Source: Microcaldota archaeon
GTDB taxonomy: Archaea; Micrarchaeota; Micrarchaeia; Micrarchaeales; CABMGC01
Length of the DNA stretch: 34,863 nucleotides
Assembly: GCA_021792235.1 (NCBI GenBank)
Contig: JAJYVC010000004.1
Location: 1-34,863 of the forward strand
Reading direction: 5' to 3'
Position numbers and translations under genes: made by a program. Of this stretch, positions 8,477-17,508 are shown piece by piece. How positions within the stretch are numbered: position 1 is the stretch's first letter; every line of letters starts with the position of its first letter. A model generated the notes under the pieces. That model had not been told where the DNA came from and searched no databases. It worked only from the letters and a program-made list of their open reading frames with translations.

Positions 8477-8486
8477 TTTATAAAAC
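8477..8486 (-). promoter_or_regulatory. Putative TATA box of the TRAM gene
   Basis: TTTTATAAAG on the minus strand, about 65-74 nt upstream of the start codon. Confidence 0.4.
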
Positions 8487-8528
8487 TATCGGTCCATATA
8501 GTCAGTTTTCAGTCGAAAAATAGGGTGC

Positions 8529-9149
8529 TTATTTGAGGGTCTTTATGGATGATAGGTTTGTCACTATGTGGTCCGGTTTCGCCTTCCTGAGCACGTCGTA
8601 CGGGTCGACCCCATCGCTGACCACGCACGAGTGGATGCCGGCGAATCTGGCTACATAGGCGTCGACAGCCATGTCTCCTATGTAAATGCAGTCCTTTCTG
8701 TCCAGTCTGAATCTCTCCATTATCTTGACTATTCCTGTGGGGTCTGGCTTGAACCTCCTTATGCTGGCAGCGCTTAGCATGAAATCGGCATACTCTGCTA
8801 TGCCAAGCTTCCTTGCCTCTATAGCCAGCCTGTGCCTGTTCGCATCGCTGAATATTGCAATCTTCTTGCCTCTCTTCTTGAGTAGCTTCAGCAATTCAAG
8901 GGCCCCAGGCTTGGGCTTCGGTCTGTAAAAAGCTGAATAAAGCTCGTATATGAATGCATAAAGCCTGTTAAGCCTTACTGCTTCATTGAGCTCTGCGTTG
9001 CCTCCGGCTCTGAAGTCTGCCCTCTCTCTTGCCATCCTGCCAACATTGTACCTTGTCTGAAGTAGGCGCGCCGCACGCACTAGGGATGTCGATGTAGCCA
9101 AAGTACCGTCCCAATCGAATATAAAAAGTCTATACCTGTCTATCAACAT
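8529..9149 (-). CDS. HAD-superfamily hydrolase (phosphoglycolate phosphatase-like)
   Basis: FIFDWDGTLA, KIAIFSDAN, FKPDPTGI, YIGDMAVD motifs; internal Met (MLIDRYRLFIFDWDGT) is the likelier start than the ORF start at 9320. Confidence 0.85.
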   Translation of the reverse strand: MLIDRYRLFIFDWDGTLATSTSLVRAARLLQTRYNVGRMARERADFRAGGNAELNEAVRLNRLYAFIYELYSAFYRPKPKPGALELLKLLKKRGKKIAIFSDANRHRLAIEARKLGIAEYADFMLSAASIRRFKPDPTGIVKIMERFRLDRKDCIYIGDMAVDAYVARFAGIHSCVVSDGVDPYDVLRKAKPDHIVTNLSSIKTLK

Positions 9150-9183
9150 AAGGTTATTAATTATTATCAACGCATAAAAAACA

Positions 9184-9243
9184 ATATGATGATAAGGGTG
9201 ATCGCCGAGCATACGCGATGACGATCGGTAGGCAGTCTGATTA
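9184..9243 (+). ncRNA. Candidate C/D-box sRNA
   Basis: C box ATGATGA (9186-9192), D'-like CCGA (9205-9208), C'-like CGATGA (9216-9221), D box CTGA (9237-9240), with archaeal sRNA spacing, in the intergenic gap. Confidence 0.6.
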
Positions 9244-9246
9244 TTT

Positions 9247-10131
9247 ATGCCAAATACAAACCCACCCAAACAAAGCATCCTCCAGAAACTAAACAAAAAA
9301 AGCATATCCGCAAAGGACATAGCTGCGCAGTTCTGGTGCGAGAAGCAGATGGAACTATCCTACATGTATGGATTCAAGACAAATCCGGCAATGGACAAGG
9401 GATCCGCAATACATCAGCGCATGCAGCGGGAGGTATACAAGGAGCTTACAGTTCCGCCAACGACGTGGCCCGACAGCATGTACAAGCAGGCTTACGATAA
9501 TGTGCTGACAATAAATACACTGCTTGAGAAGGGCATGGCAAGGGAGCTGAAGATATATGGTGCGGTAAACGGCTACCTCGTCGTAGGCCAGATAGATGAG
9601 CTAAGGATCAGCGGTGGCCGTGTAATGATAGTGGAGAACAAGACCACCAGGAGCGCAGGCGGACTAATGTCTCCGCAGTACACAAAGCCTCACATAGTGC
9701 AGATAATGATGTACAGGAAGATGCTTGGGGAGCTCAAGCAAAGGCTCTTTGGATTCAACAATCTGGATGTCTATTACAAGCTGGGCAGGTCTACGCTGTC
9801 CCCAGGATTCGTTTCCGGTCTGAGGGACATGGGCTTCAAAGAGGAAATGCTATCTATAAAGCCCATCTACGAGAAGATGTTCAACGTAATCTCCAAGCTT
9901 CCAGAGCTTTCAGATTCTCTTCTGCTGCATTACGTTAACAGCGAAACAAGGGAGCAGGTATCAGAGATAACTATAGACTACAAGGACGAATCAATCAACA
10001 AGGATTTAATATATGCTCTGAAATATTGGAATGGCCAGAGGCAGGCAAGTCCTGTTCCGGAAGAAGAGAAATGGAAATGCAGGTCTTGCAGGTTCTTCGG
10101 AGACAAATGCCTTGTATGGTACCAGAAATGA
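9247..10131 (+). CDS. PD-(D/E)XK nuclease, Cas4/EXO5-like with putative 4Fe-4S cysteines
   Basis: FWCEKQMELSYMYG, GSAIHQRMQREV, VVGQIDELRI...VMIVENKTT (D-ExK), C-term CRSCRFFGDKC. Confidence 0.8.
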   Translation: MPNTNPPKQSILQKLNKKSISAKDIAAQFWCEKQMELSYMYGFKTNPAMDKGSAIHQRMQREVYKELTVPPTTWPDSMYKQAYDNVLTINTLLEKGMARELKIYGAVNGYLVVGQIDELRISGGRVMIVENKTTRSAGGLMSPQYTKPHIVQIMMYRKMLGELKQRLFGFNNLDVYYKLGRSTLSPGFVSGLRDMGFKEEMLSIKPIYEKMFNVISKLPELSDSLLLHYVNSETREQVSEITIDYKDESINKDLIYALKYWNGQRQASPVPEEEKWKCRSCRFFGDKCLVWYQK

Positions 10132-10137
10132 GATTCT

Positions 10138-12819
10138 ATGCTAAACATAAAAGAGCTAAGCAAGCAGAAGCTTAGGGAGGAGTTCGCAAAGAAGGCCAAT
10201 GAGCATTACAGTGTTGGCCTCTTCGGTGAGGAGGGCTTCTCAAGGCATACATGCAACATATGTGGTAAGAACTTCTGGAGCATAAAGGATCGCGATACCT
10301 GCGATGACAGCTCACATACCGAGTATTCATTCTTCAAAGACAAGCCCAGGAGCACAGGATACGTCGAATTCTGGAAGAAGTTCGCCGACTTCTTCAAGGA
10401 GAACGGCCACACGGAGATAAATGGGTATCCCGTTGTGAGCAGGTGGAGGCAGGATCTGTACTTCACGATAGCGAGTATACAGGACTTCCAGAGGATAGAG
10501 AATGGAAAGATGAGCTTTGAGTACGGTTCGAATCCTCTCATAGTGCCGCAGATGTGTCTTAGGTTCGGGGACATAGAGAATGTTGGCATAACTGGTCGGC
10601 ACTTCACCTCGTTCATGATGGCAGGGCAGCACTCATTCAACTATCCTAAGGAAGGATACTGGAAGGACAGGACCATAGAGCTTAACTTCAACTTCCTAAC
10701 AAAGGTACTTGGGATAAAGAAAGAGGACCTTGTCTACGCTGAGGACGTATGGGCCATGCCTGACTTCTCGGAGTTCGGTCCGTCGCTTGAGAGTTTTGCA
10801 AACGGCGCAGAGATAGTTAACAGCGTATTCACACAGTTCGAATACTCTGAAGGGAAGATAAGGGAGCTTGGAGGAAAAGTCGTGGACGTTGGTTGGGGAT
10901 TCGAGAGGCTACTCTGGTTCTACACCGGACACGAGGATGCATACAGCGCGGTATTCGAGGATACGATAAAAAAGCTCCGGTCCAAGATAGGCATAGAACT
11001 TGACAGCAAGCCCTTCAGGAAGTTTGCAAGGCTCGCAGGCGAGCTTGACATCGACGAGGTGCGAAACGCAAGGCAGAAGGAGCAGCAGTTGCTCAAGACC
11101 GCGGGAATAACCATCGACGAATATAACAAGAAGATAAAGCCGCTGCAGGGGCTATATGCCGTTCTAGATCATACCAGGACACTTCTGTTTGGTATAGCAT
11201 ATGGGTCGCTGCCATCAAACATAGGTGGCGGTTACAACCTCAGGATAGTACTAAGGAGAGCATTGGACTTCATAGATCGATACAACCTAGGAATAAGCAT
11301 AGATGATATCGCAGCCCTGCAGGCCGCGGAGCTCAAAGAACTGTATCCGGAGCTGAAGGAATGCGTGGGCGGAGGGGACTTCTCACAGGTAATAGATACT
11401 GAGACAAAGAGATATCTGCGCAGCAGGGAAAACGCCTCTAAGATAGTTGAGACATTGATATCAAAGAAGGAGAGGATAGATGCGAGCAGGCTCAGGACCC
11501 TTTACGAGAGCAACGGCGTGACTCCGGAGTTTATCAGGTCGGCAGCCGATGAAAAAGGAGTGAAGGTCGAGCTTCCCGAAAACATGTACGAGGGAATAAT
11601 AGTGGGCGACCTTGTGAAGAAGGAGAAGCAGAAGGGCCCGCAGGCCCAGCTGCCCGCGGAGCTTCCAGACACAAAACAGCTCTATTATGACTTCGAAAGC
11701 GATTCAAGATCAAAGGTGCTCTTCTCAAACGGCAGGTATGTGGTGCTCGATAAGACGCCATTCTATCCTGAGGGAGGGGGGCAGGCAGCAGATCAGGGAA
11801 CACTTGCAGGAATAAAGGTCGTGGATGTGCAGAAGTACAATGGGGTTATAGTTCACACTCTAGAAAGGGACACAGACCAGAACAAGGAGCTCTCTAAAGG
11901 TGCGACGGCAGAGGCAAAGGTCGATCTTGACATAAGGTACAGGCTCATTGCGCATCATACTGCAACGCACCTTATAAGCGCAGCTGCAAGGAAAGTTATA
12001 GGAAAGCATGCGTGGCAGGAGGGCGCAAAGAAGGAGCCTGAAAAGGCGCACATAGATGTGGCGCACTTCGAGAGGTTCAGCGACGAACAGCTCAATGCCA
12101 TGGAAGATCTCGTGAACGGCTGGCTCAGGAACGGTGTAAAGGTGCAGGTCAACATGATGGACAGGGGCGATGCAGAGTCCAAATATGGTTTCGAGATATA
12201 CCAGGGTCACGGCGTTCCCTCAAGAAAGATGAGGATAGTGCTCATAGAGTCAAGGAAAGGCGAGTTCATAGATGCTGAGGCGTGCGGCGGCCTGCATGCA
12301 GTAAATGCCGAGACAGTCGTCGCTCTCATTAAGATAATAAGCTCGTACAGGCTACATGATGGAATAAATAGGATAGAGTTTGTTGCAGGAGAGGCCGCGC
12401 TTGACAGGTTCAGAAGTGTGAGCAATGCGCTCATGCGCGCGGCCCAGAGGCTGAATTCGGACCAGTTCAAGGTCGAGGAAAGGATAGCCTCAATAGAGGA
12501 GGAAAACAGGAAAATGAGGAAGCAACTGCAGGAATACAAGGAAGCCATCGCAGACCAGGCCGCATCTTCCATAGCAGAATCAAACAGTGTGATAAGGGAA
12601 TTCAATGTCCCTCGCGACACGCTGAGGCTCATTGCAACAAAGGCCGCATCCCTGAATGCCTCGGCAATAGTCATGCTGAGTAACAGGGAAGGCGATGTTG
12701 TCTGCGTTGCAGGGGACAAATCAAGCCACGACGCACTGAAGTTCATAAAGGACAATGCAGGCAAGAAGAATTTCGCTGGAGGCGGATCAAAGAAGTTTGC
12801 AGAGGGCAGGCTTTCCTGA
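10138..12819 (+). CDS. alaS: Alanyl-tRNA synthetase, archaeal type
   Basis: Class II core, editing HxxxH (AHHTATHLISAA), CGGLHA zinc motif, C-terminal domain; 893 aa. Confidence 0.95.
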   Translation: MLNIKELSKQKLREEFAKKANEHYSVGLFGEEGFSRHTCNICGKNFWSIKDRDTCDDSSHTEYSFFKDKPRSTGYVEFWKKFADFFKENGHTEINGYPVVSRWRQDLYFTIASIQDFQRIENGKMSFEYGSNPLIVPQMCLRFGDIENVGITGRHFTSFMMAGQHSFNYPKEGYWKDRTIELNFNFLTKVLGIKKEDLVYAEDVWAMPDFSEFGPSLESFANGAEIVNSVFTQFEYSEGKIRELGGKVVDVGWGFERLLWFYTGHEDAYSAVFEDTIKKLRSKIGIELDSKPFRKFARLAGELDIDEVRNARQKEQQLLKTAGITIDEYNKKIKPLQGLYAVLDHTRTLLFGIAYGSLPSNIGGGYNLRIVLRRALDFIDRYNLGISIDDIAALQAAELKELYPELKECVGGGDFSQVIDTETKRYLRSRENASKIVETLISKKERIDASRLRTLYESNGVTPEFIRSAADEKGVKVELPENMYEGIIVGDLVKKEKQKGPQAQLPAELPDTKQLYYDFESDSRSKVLFSNGRYVVLDKTPFYPEGGGQAADQGTLAGIKVVDVQKYNGVIVHTLERDTDQNKELSKGATAEAKVDLDIRYRLIAHHTATHLISAAARKVIGKHAWQEGAKKEPEKAHIDVAHFERFSDEQLNAMEDLVNGWLRNGVKVQVNMMDRGDAESKYGFEIYQGHGVPSRKMRIVLIESRKGEFIDAEACGGLHAVNAETVVALIKIISSYRLHDGINRIEFVAGEAALDRFRSVSNALMRAAQRLNSDQFKVEERIASIEEENRKMRKQLQEYKEAIADQAASSIAESNSVIREFNVPRDTLRLIATKAASLNASAIVMLSNREGDVVCVAGDKSSHDALKFIKDNAGKKNFAGGGSKKFAEGRLS

Positions 12820-12828
12820 AGTGACTAG

Positions 12829-13335
12829 ATGGACGGATGGATCTACTCTGTCATAATCTACCCAATCCTATTCATACTGCCTGCCTACGCTGCGAACGGT
12901 GCACCAGTACTCTTTGGAGGCGGAACGCCCCTGGATCTTGGAAGGAGGCTCAGGGGAAGACCGATATTCGGCAAACACAAGACTATAAGGGGCCTTCTGG
13001 CAGGCATATGCTCAGGAATAATTGTGGGGTTCGCAGAATCTCTCATGCCTGTCTATGGATTCATGCTTGGAATAGGATTACTCCAGGCTCTGGGCACCCA
13101 TGCGGGAGACCTCCTAGGCAGCTTCATAAAGAGGCAGAGGGGAATGAAGGAGGGCAAGAGATCTCTTCTCACGGACCAGTATCTGTTCCTTACCTTGGCA
13201 ATCCTATTCTCAGTTCCTCTTGGCCATCTTCCTGGAGTATACGGCATAATCTTCCTCTTCGTACTTACAGGAATAATGCACCCCCTGACCAACTTTCTAG
13301 CGCACATGTTAAGGCTCAAAGAAGTGCCATGGTAG
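12829..13335 (+). CDS. carS: CDP-archaeol synthase
   Basis: YAANGAPVLFGGGTPLDLGRRLRGRPIFGKHKTIRGLLAG. Confidence 0.92.
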   Translation: MDGWIYSVIIYPILFILPAYAANGAPVLFGGGTPLDLGRRLRGRPIFGKHKTIRGLLAGICSGIIVGFAESLMPVYGFMLGIGLLQALGTHAGDLLGSFIKRQRGMKEGKRSLLTDQYLFLTLAILFSVPLGHLPGVYGIIFLFVLTGIMHPLTNFLAHMLRLKEVPW

Positions 13336-13358
13336 GCGTTCCGTAAGAGCACATTCAG

Positions 13359-14831
13359 TTACAAGTTCCAGATCCAGGGAAGCGCATTCAGCAATACTAG
13401 AAGTATAACGAATGTGGACAGGTACTTTACCATTTTGTAGTTCTTTATGCTAGTATTGAAGATCCTCCATCCGTCAAAGCTTGGCACGGGGAGGAAGTTG
13501 ACAAGCGCTATCAGGAAGTTGAGAAGGAAAGACAGGGCAAAGAACGAATAAATGAATGATACTACCGGACCGGGGTTCGCTCCTCCAAGCCTTTGCCCTT
13601 CTCCGACTATTACTCCTATCTTTCCGGTCTGGTTCGCAATAATGCTGTAAGTGCTTACATTGGTGGCTACACTCACCATAGAGTCCGGAGCGTCTCCTTT
13701 AGCAGCGGCTTCCATATCTGTCACATTGCTTGTTGGATGACCATTCCATGAGAGAAGGGTTGATCCGGCCATCAAATGCGCATTATATGCAGGGCTGTTT
13801 GGGACGACGTATTCTATGTAGGTATAAGTCTGCAATGTGTGCGGCATCACGTAGTAAAACATAAGTATCGTAGGTACGAACGTGATGAGGCAGAAAAGCA
13901 GGTTCGCCGACATTCCCGCAACCGATATCCTATTCTGAAGCTTCCTGCTCAGCTTCGATATCTGTTTTTCATCAGGTTCTACAAATGCACCTATTGGCAC
14001 AACGCCTATCCCTATAAACCCTGAAGACTTCACCTTGACCTTAGATATCCTTGCGAGAACTCCGTGGGAGAATTCGTGCACCACAAGTATCAAGATGAAT
14101 GCAAGCAGTCCCTGGGCAAGCGGCAACGTTATCCCAGGTATCAAAGGCGCAACGCCAGGTATGCTGTTGCTAAGCCCCGTGGTATTTGGAACAGTGGTAA
14201 GCGAGGTTATTGCAAACAGCAATACCCCATACACTGCAAGTCCCGCACCGTAAGCTAGGGCTATAATCATGAACAAAACAAACCCTCCGAGCGCAGCTGC
14301 AATCAGGAGCGCTACTCCCACCATGCTTATGGCTCCCAGATTCCCATAAGGCGCCATACCCTGCACCCTTGATGTTATTTGCGGTATGTTAATGTACGAA
14401 AACGGCAGGAGAGTGAAAGGCAGAACTAGCGTAAGCATTAGCACCACAGAGATTACTCCCATTGCAACCGTCTTCTTGCTTATATCCTTCTTGAACAGCA
14501 CCAGCGAAAACAGACCGAAGCCCATCACCAGACCCCAGTCAGACATCCAGTTCCATACTCTGCTGTTATTTGAAGCAATTCTGTCCATAAGCCCGAGTCC
14601 TAGTCTACTCCTTGCAAGGTATATGCCGTAAGTGACTCTTGAGAAGCTGTTCGACTTTATCATCAGCTCCCCTCCCACTATGAGTGATACTACTGCAAGC
14701 GCGATGCTGTACGCTTTTGGCAAGCTAGAATACCACAGGTACACGATTATGCCTATGAATATTATGTAAAGCAAGGTGAACAGCGCTGGCCTGAATCTCT
14801 GCTTGCTTACACTCTCCTGCGGTTTGGCCAT
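13359..14831 (-). CDS. Site-2-protease-like M50 membrane metalloprotease
   Basis: Zinc motif VVHEFSHGV, PDZ-like region, NFLPVPSFDGWRIF, multiple TM segments. Confidence 0.88.
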   Translation of the reverse strand: MAKPQESVSKQRFRPALFTLLYIIFIGIIVYLWYSSLPKAYSIALAVVSLIVGGELMIKSNSFSRVTYGIYLARSRLGLGLMDRIASNNSRVWNWMSDWGLVMGFGLFSLVLFKKDISKKTVAMGVISVVLMLTLVLPFTLLPFSYINIPQITSRVQGMAPYGNLGAISMVGVALLIAAALGGFVLFMIIALAYGAGLAVYGVLLFAITSLTTVPNTTGLSNSIPGVAPLIPGITLPLAQGLLAFILILVVHEFSHGVLARISKVKVKSSGFIGIGVVPIGAFVEPDEKQISKLSRKLQNRISVAGMSANLLFCLITFVPTILMFYYVMPHTLQTYTYIEYVVPNSPAYNAHLMAGSTLLSWNGHPTSNVTDMEAAAKGDAPDSMVSVATNVSTYSIIANQTGKIGVIVGEGQRLGGANPGPVVSFIYSFFALSFLLNFLIALVNFLPVPSFDGWRIFNTSIKNYKMVKYLSTFVILLVLLNALPWIWNL

Positions 14832-14883
14832 GACAAGACATTCTCAGATAAGGTATATAAAAGCGTAAAGCAGAATTCGGTAT

Positions 14884-15357
14884 ATGGATGAATGCGAGGT
14901 ATGCGGCAGGAAGTCGGATCAGCTGTACCTTGTTAACATAGAAGGTGCGCAGATGATAGTATGTGCGTCATGTGCAAAGGGCAAGGACGTGATCAAGGAG
15001 TTCTCAGAGAAAAGGGAAGAGACTCCAATGCGGCACAGGCAGGTCCACAGGGAAAGCGACGAACTGCAGGTTGTCGAGAACTTCGGAAGCATAATACGGC
15101 ATGCCAGGGAGTCCTTGGGTCTTCCGTCAAAGGTCCTGGCCGAAAGGATAAACGAGAAGGAGAGCACTCTTGTCAGGGTGGAGAAGGGCGAGATGCTGCC
15201 AGATGACAGGCTTGCAAAGAAGCTCGAGAAGGAGCTTGGCATCACTCTCATAGTTAAGGAGGGAATAGAAAGAAAACAGTACTCTGCAAAGGGCAACGAG
15301 CAGCTTACGATAGGGGATTCTGCAGTGATCAAGGATCGGCGGGACAAGGGTAATTGA
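14884..15357 (+). CDS. MBF1-like zinc-ribbon/HTH transcription factor
   Basis: CEVCG...CASC ribbon followed by HTH (IIRHARESLGLPSKVLAERINEKESTLVRVEKGEMLP). Confidence 0.88.
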   Translation: MDECEVCGRKSDQLYLVNIEGAQMIVCASCAKGKDVIKEFSEKREETPMRHRQVHRESDELQVVENFGSIIRHARESLGLPSKVLAERINEKESTLVRVEKGEMLPDDRLAKKLEKELGITLIVKEGIERKQYSAKGNEQLTIGDSAVIKDRRDKGN

Positions 15358-16416
15358 TTGGCTGTAGCCCTCGGCAAGCTGATAGCGGACGTGAAGGAGC
15401 AGATAGACTTCAATGACATATCTGGCAAGGTAATAGCTGTAGATGCCTACAACACAATATACCAATTCCTCTCCATAATACGGCAGCCTGACGGAAGTCC
15501 TCTTGTGGACTCGAAGAATAGGGTCACTAGCCACCTTTCAGGAATACTCTACAGGACCTCCAACTTGCTAGAATACAAGATAACACCAGTATACGTATTT
15601 GACGGCATACCACCGGTCCTGAAGAGGAGGACGCTCGAAGCCAGGGCAGCTCGAAGGGCAGCAGCTCTGAGCGAGTGGAGCAAGGCAAAGGCTGCGGGCC
15701 AAATCGAGGAGGCCAGGATGCATGCCATGGCGAGCACAAGGATCAATGCAGAGATAATAGCTGGCTCAAAGGAACTGCTGAGGCTCATGGGCATACCATT
15801 CATACAGGCACCAAGTGAGGGAGAGGCTCAGGCTGCATCGCTTGCAAGGGATGGCCTAGTCTACGCGAGCGCAAGCCAAGATTATGATTCGTTCCTCTTC
15901 GGCGCAGAGGTGGTAATAAGGAACCTGACCATAAGCGGCAGGAGGAAGCTACCAAGGAAAAACGTGTACATAGACGTGAAGCCCGAGCGTGTGCGTCTAA
16001 GCAAATTGCTGAGCAGCCTTGGTATAAGCAGGGAGCAACTCATAATGCTAGGCATGCTCATGGGCACAGACTTCAATAGCGGCATAGACAAGGTTGGTCC
16101 TATGACTGCGCTGAAGATAGTAAGGGAGCACAGTACGCTTGACGGCGTTGTGAAATACGTTGGCGAGAAGTACGGCATCGAATTCGACGCCGATCCTGGC
16201 GAGGTCTTCGGGCTCTTCGAGCATCCGGAAATCGACAAGATTGCGCCAGAGAGGTTCAGTGCCATGCTTTCAGAGGCAAAGCCGGACAAGTCGGGCATAA
16301 TGCAATTCATGTGCGACAAGCATGAATTCTCAGCGGAAAGGGTGTCAAAGGTTGCCGAGAGGCTGCTGGAGCTTCGCGGGAACAAGGGCCAGAAAGGGAT
16401 AGGCAATTGGTTATGA
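15358..16416 (+). CDS. fen: Flap endonuclease 1 (TTG start)
   Basis: VIAVDAYNTIYQFL, VYVFDGIPP, APSEGEAQAASL, SQDYDSFLFGA, LGMLMGTDFN; C-term KGIGNWL. Confidence 0.92.
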   Translation: MAVALGKLIADVKEQIDFNDISGKVIAVDAYNTIYQFLSIIRQPDGSPLVDSKNRVTSHLSGILYRTSNLLEYKITPVYVFDGIPPVLKRRTLEARAARRAAALSEWSKAKAAGQIEEARMHAMASTRINAEIIAGSKELLRLMGIPFIQAPSEGEAQAASLARDGLVYASASQDYDSFLFGAEVVIRNLTISGRRKLPRKNVYIDVKPERVRLSKLLSSLGISREQLIMLGMLMGTDFNSGIDKVGPMTALKIVREHSTLDGVVKYVGEKYGIEFDADPGEVFGLFEHPEIDKIAPERFSAMLSEAKPDKSGIMQFMCDKHEFSAERVSKVAERLLELRGNKGQKGIGNWL

Positions 16417-16505
16417 ATCGGGTCATATGTTGAACATATTGCCTAAGAGTTCTCCACGCAGCAGAAAATCATTTTAAATCTTCGACATAATAAGTAAGTG
16501 ATAAC

Positions 16506-16622
16506 ATGGTACAAAAAACAGTAAAGAGAAAGCACAGGAAGGTTGGGCATCACGTAAGGAAGAGGATAGCGGGTAGGGCAAAGAAGGCATCAAGGGCTAA
16601 GTTGAGAAGGCACAGGCGCTAA
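16506..16622 (+). CDS. 38-aa highly basic protein (possible small ribosomal or nucleic-acid-binding protein)
   Basis: ORF missing from the track: MVQKTVKRKHRKVGHHVRKRIAGRAKKASRAKLRRHRR; upstream ATTTTAAAT TATA-like element; terminator-like hairpin downstream. Confidence 0.6.
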   Translation: MVQKTVKRKHRKVGHHVRKRIAGRAKKASRAKLRRHRR

Positions 16623-16638
16623 GTCCCACTGTGCAACC

Positions 16639-16673
16639 GACCTGCCGCATTGGGCGTGCAGGTCTCTTTTTTT
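16639..16673 (+). terminator. Intrinsic-terminator-like hairpin plus T tract
   Basis: GACCTGC (16639-16645) and GCAGGTC (16658-16664) with inner CGC/GCG, then TCTTTTTTT. Confidence 0.65.
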
Positions 16674-16729
16674 GTCAGCTGCAAATAAGTCAGCAATTCT
16701 AAGTATGCTCTCTTAAAGTTCTGCGCATT

Positions 16730-17305
16730 CTACACTATGTCCCTGTACATTTTGTCATTGAATTCATAGGCCGTGGTGTCATCACGATCTATACTCAGCT
16801 CATCAAGCAACGCGCCAAGGTTGGCGAAGTCTCTTACTCCCTTCTCCAGGTCCACTGCCATTATTTTCCCTCCGAATTCAGCGTAGACTATGAATGACCT
16901 ATCAGTCTCCTTTGCCACTACTATGATCCTTGACGAGACGTTCCCTATGGCGATCAGCAGACTGCATAGGAGCACAGCCTTGTCGAATATATCTCCGGCA
17001 GAATATCTTATGGTCTGATCCGGCTTCAGCCAGAACTGTATCGGAAGTGATATCGGTGTTATCCTACCCTTAACATACTGGTATGAGAGCCTTACTGCCT
17101 CTGGAAAATTCTCATCGTAGTTGAAGACCGGAAAATTACCCTCAATCTCCTTTGCAAGCAGCACGACATTATCATCGTTCGGAGTCACCAGTTTGGGCAA
17201 ATCTGCAAGATAAAGGCTCTCCTTCTCCTCTATGAGCTCCTTGTAGCGCATTATTATTTCCAGGTAAATGCTGTTGTACGCCTTAAGGGCTCCATTTTCG
17301 TCCAT
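16730..17305 (-). CDS. Transglutaminase-like fold protein, probably non-catalytic
   Basis: RYSAGDIFDKAVLLCSLLIAIG...FIVYAEFGGKIMAVDLE resembles the transglutaminase core, with Ile where the catalytic Cys normally is. Confidence 0.55.
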   Translation of the reverse strand: MDENGALKAYNSIYLEIIMRYKELIEEKESLYLADLPKLVTPNDDNVVLLAKEIEGNFPVFNYDENFPEAVRLSYQYVKGRITPISLPIQFWLKPDQTIRYSAGDIFDKAVLLCSLLIAIGNVSSRIIVVAKETDRSFIVYAEFGGKIMAVDLEKGVRDFANLGALLDELSIDRDDTTAYEFNDKMYRDIV

Positions 17306-17508
17306 CTCCCATCACTCATATATGTACAAATAGCTTTTAACGGTTACTCTTATAGAATCTATATCAAAGCAAGGCGATGCAATTAGCAATCGCCAGTGTT
17401 AGTGGGCCAAAAGTGCGATAGCATGACAATTAGCAAAATAACAGAAAGCAATGCACATAATGCCAAAATGGGTAACGCTTTAATATCATTTTATACATAT
17501 ATGTTAAT

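Noticed and set aside
12837-13346. 169-aa plus-strand ORF overlapping carS in another frame
   Set aside because: Out-of-frame shadow of carS with no coherent domain; carS frame has clear family motifs.
17371-17436. Hairpin GGCGAT/ATCGCC and repeated CAATTAGCAA in the gap before the hydrolase gene
   Set aside because: Short and AT-rich; insufficient to call an RNA gene or repeat without comparative data.
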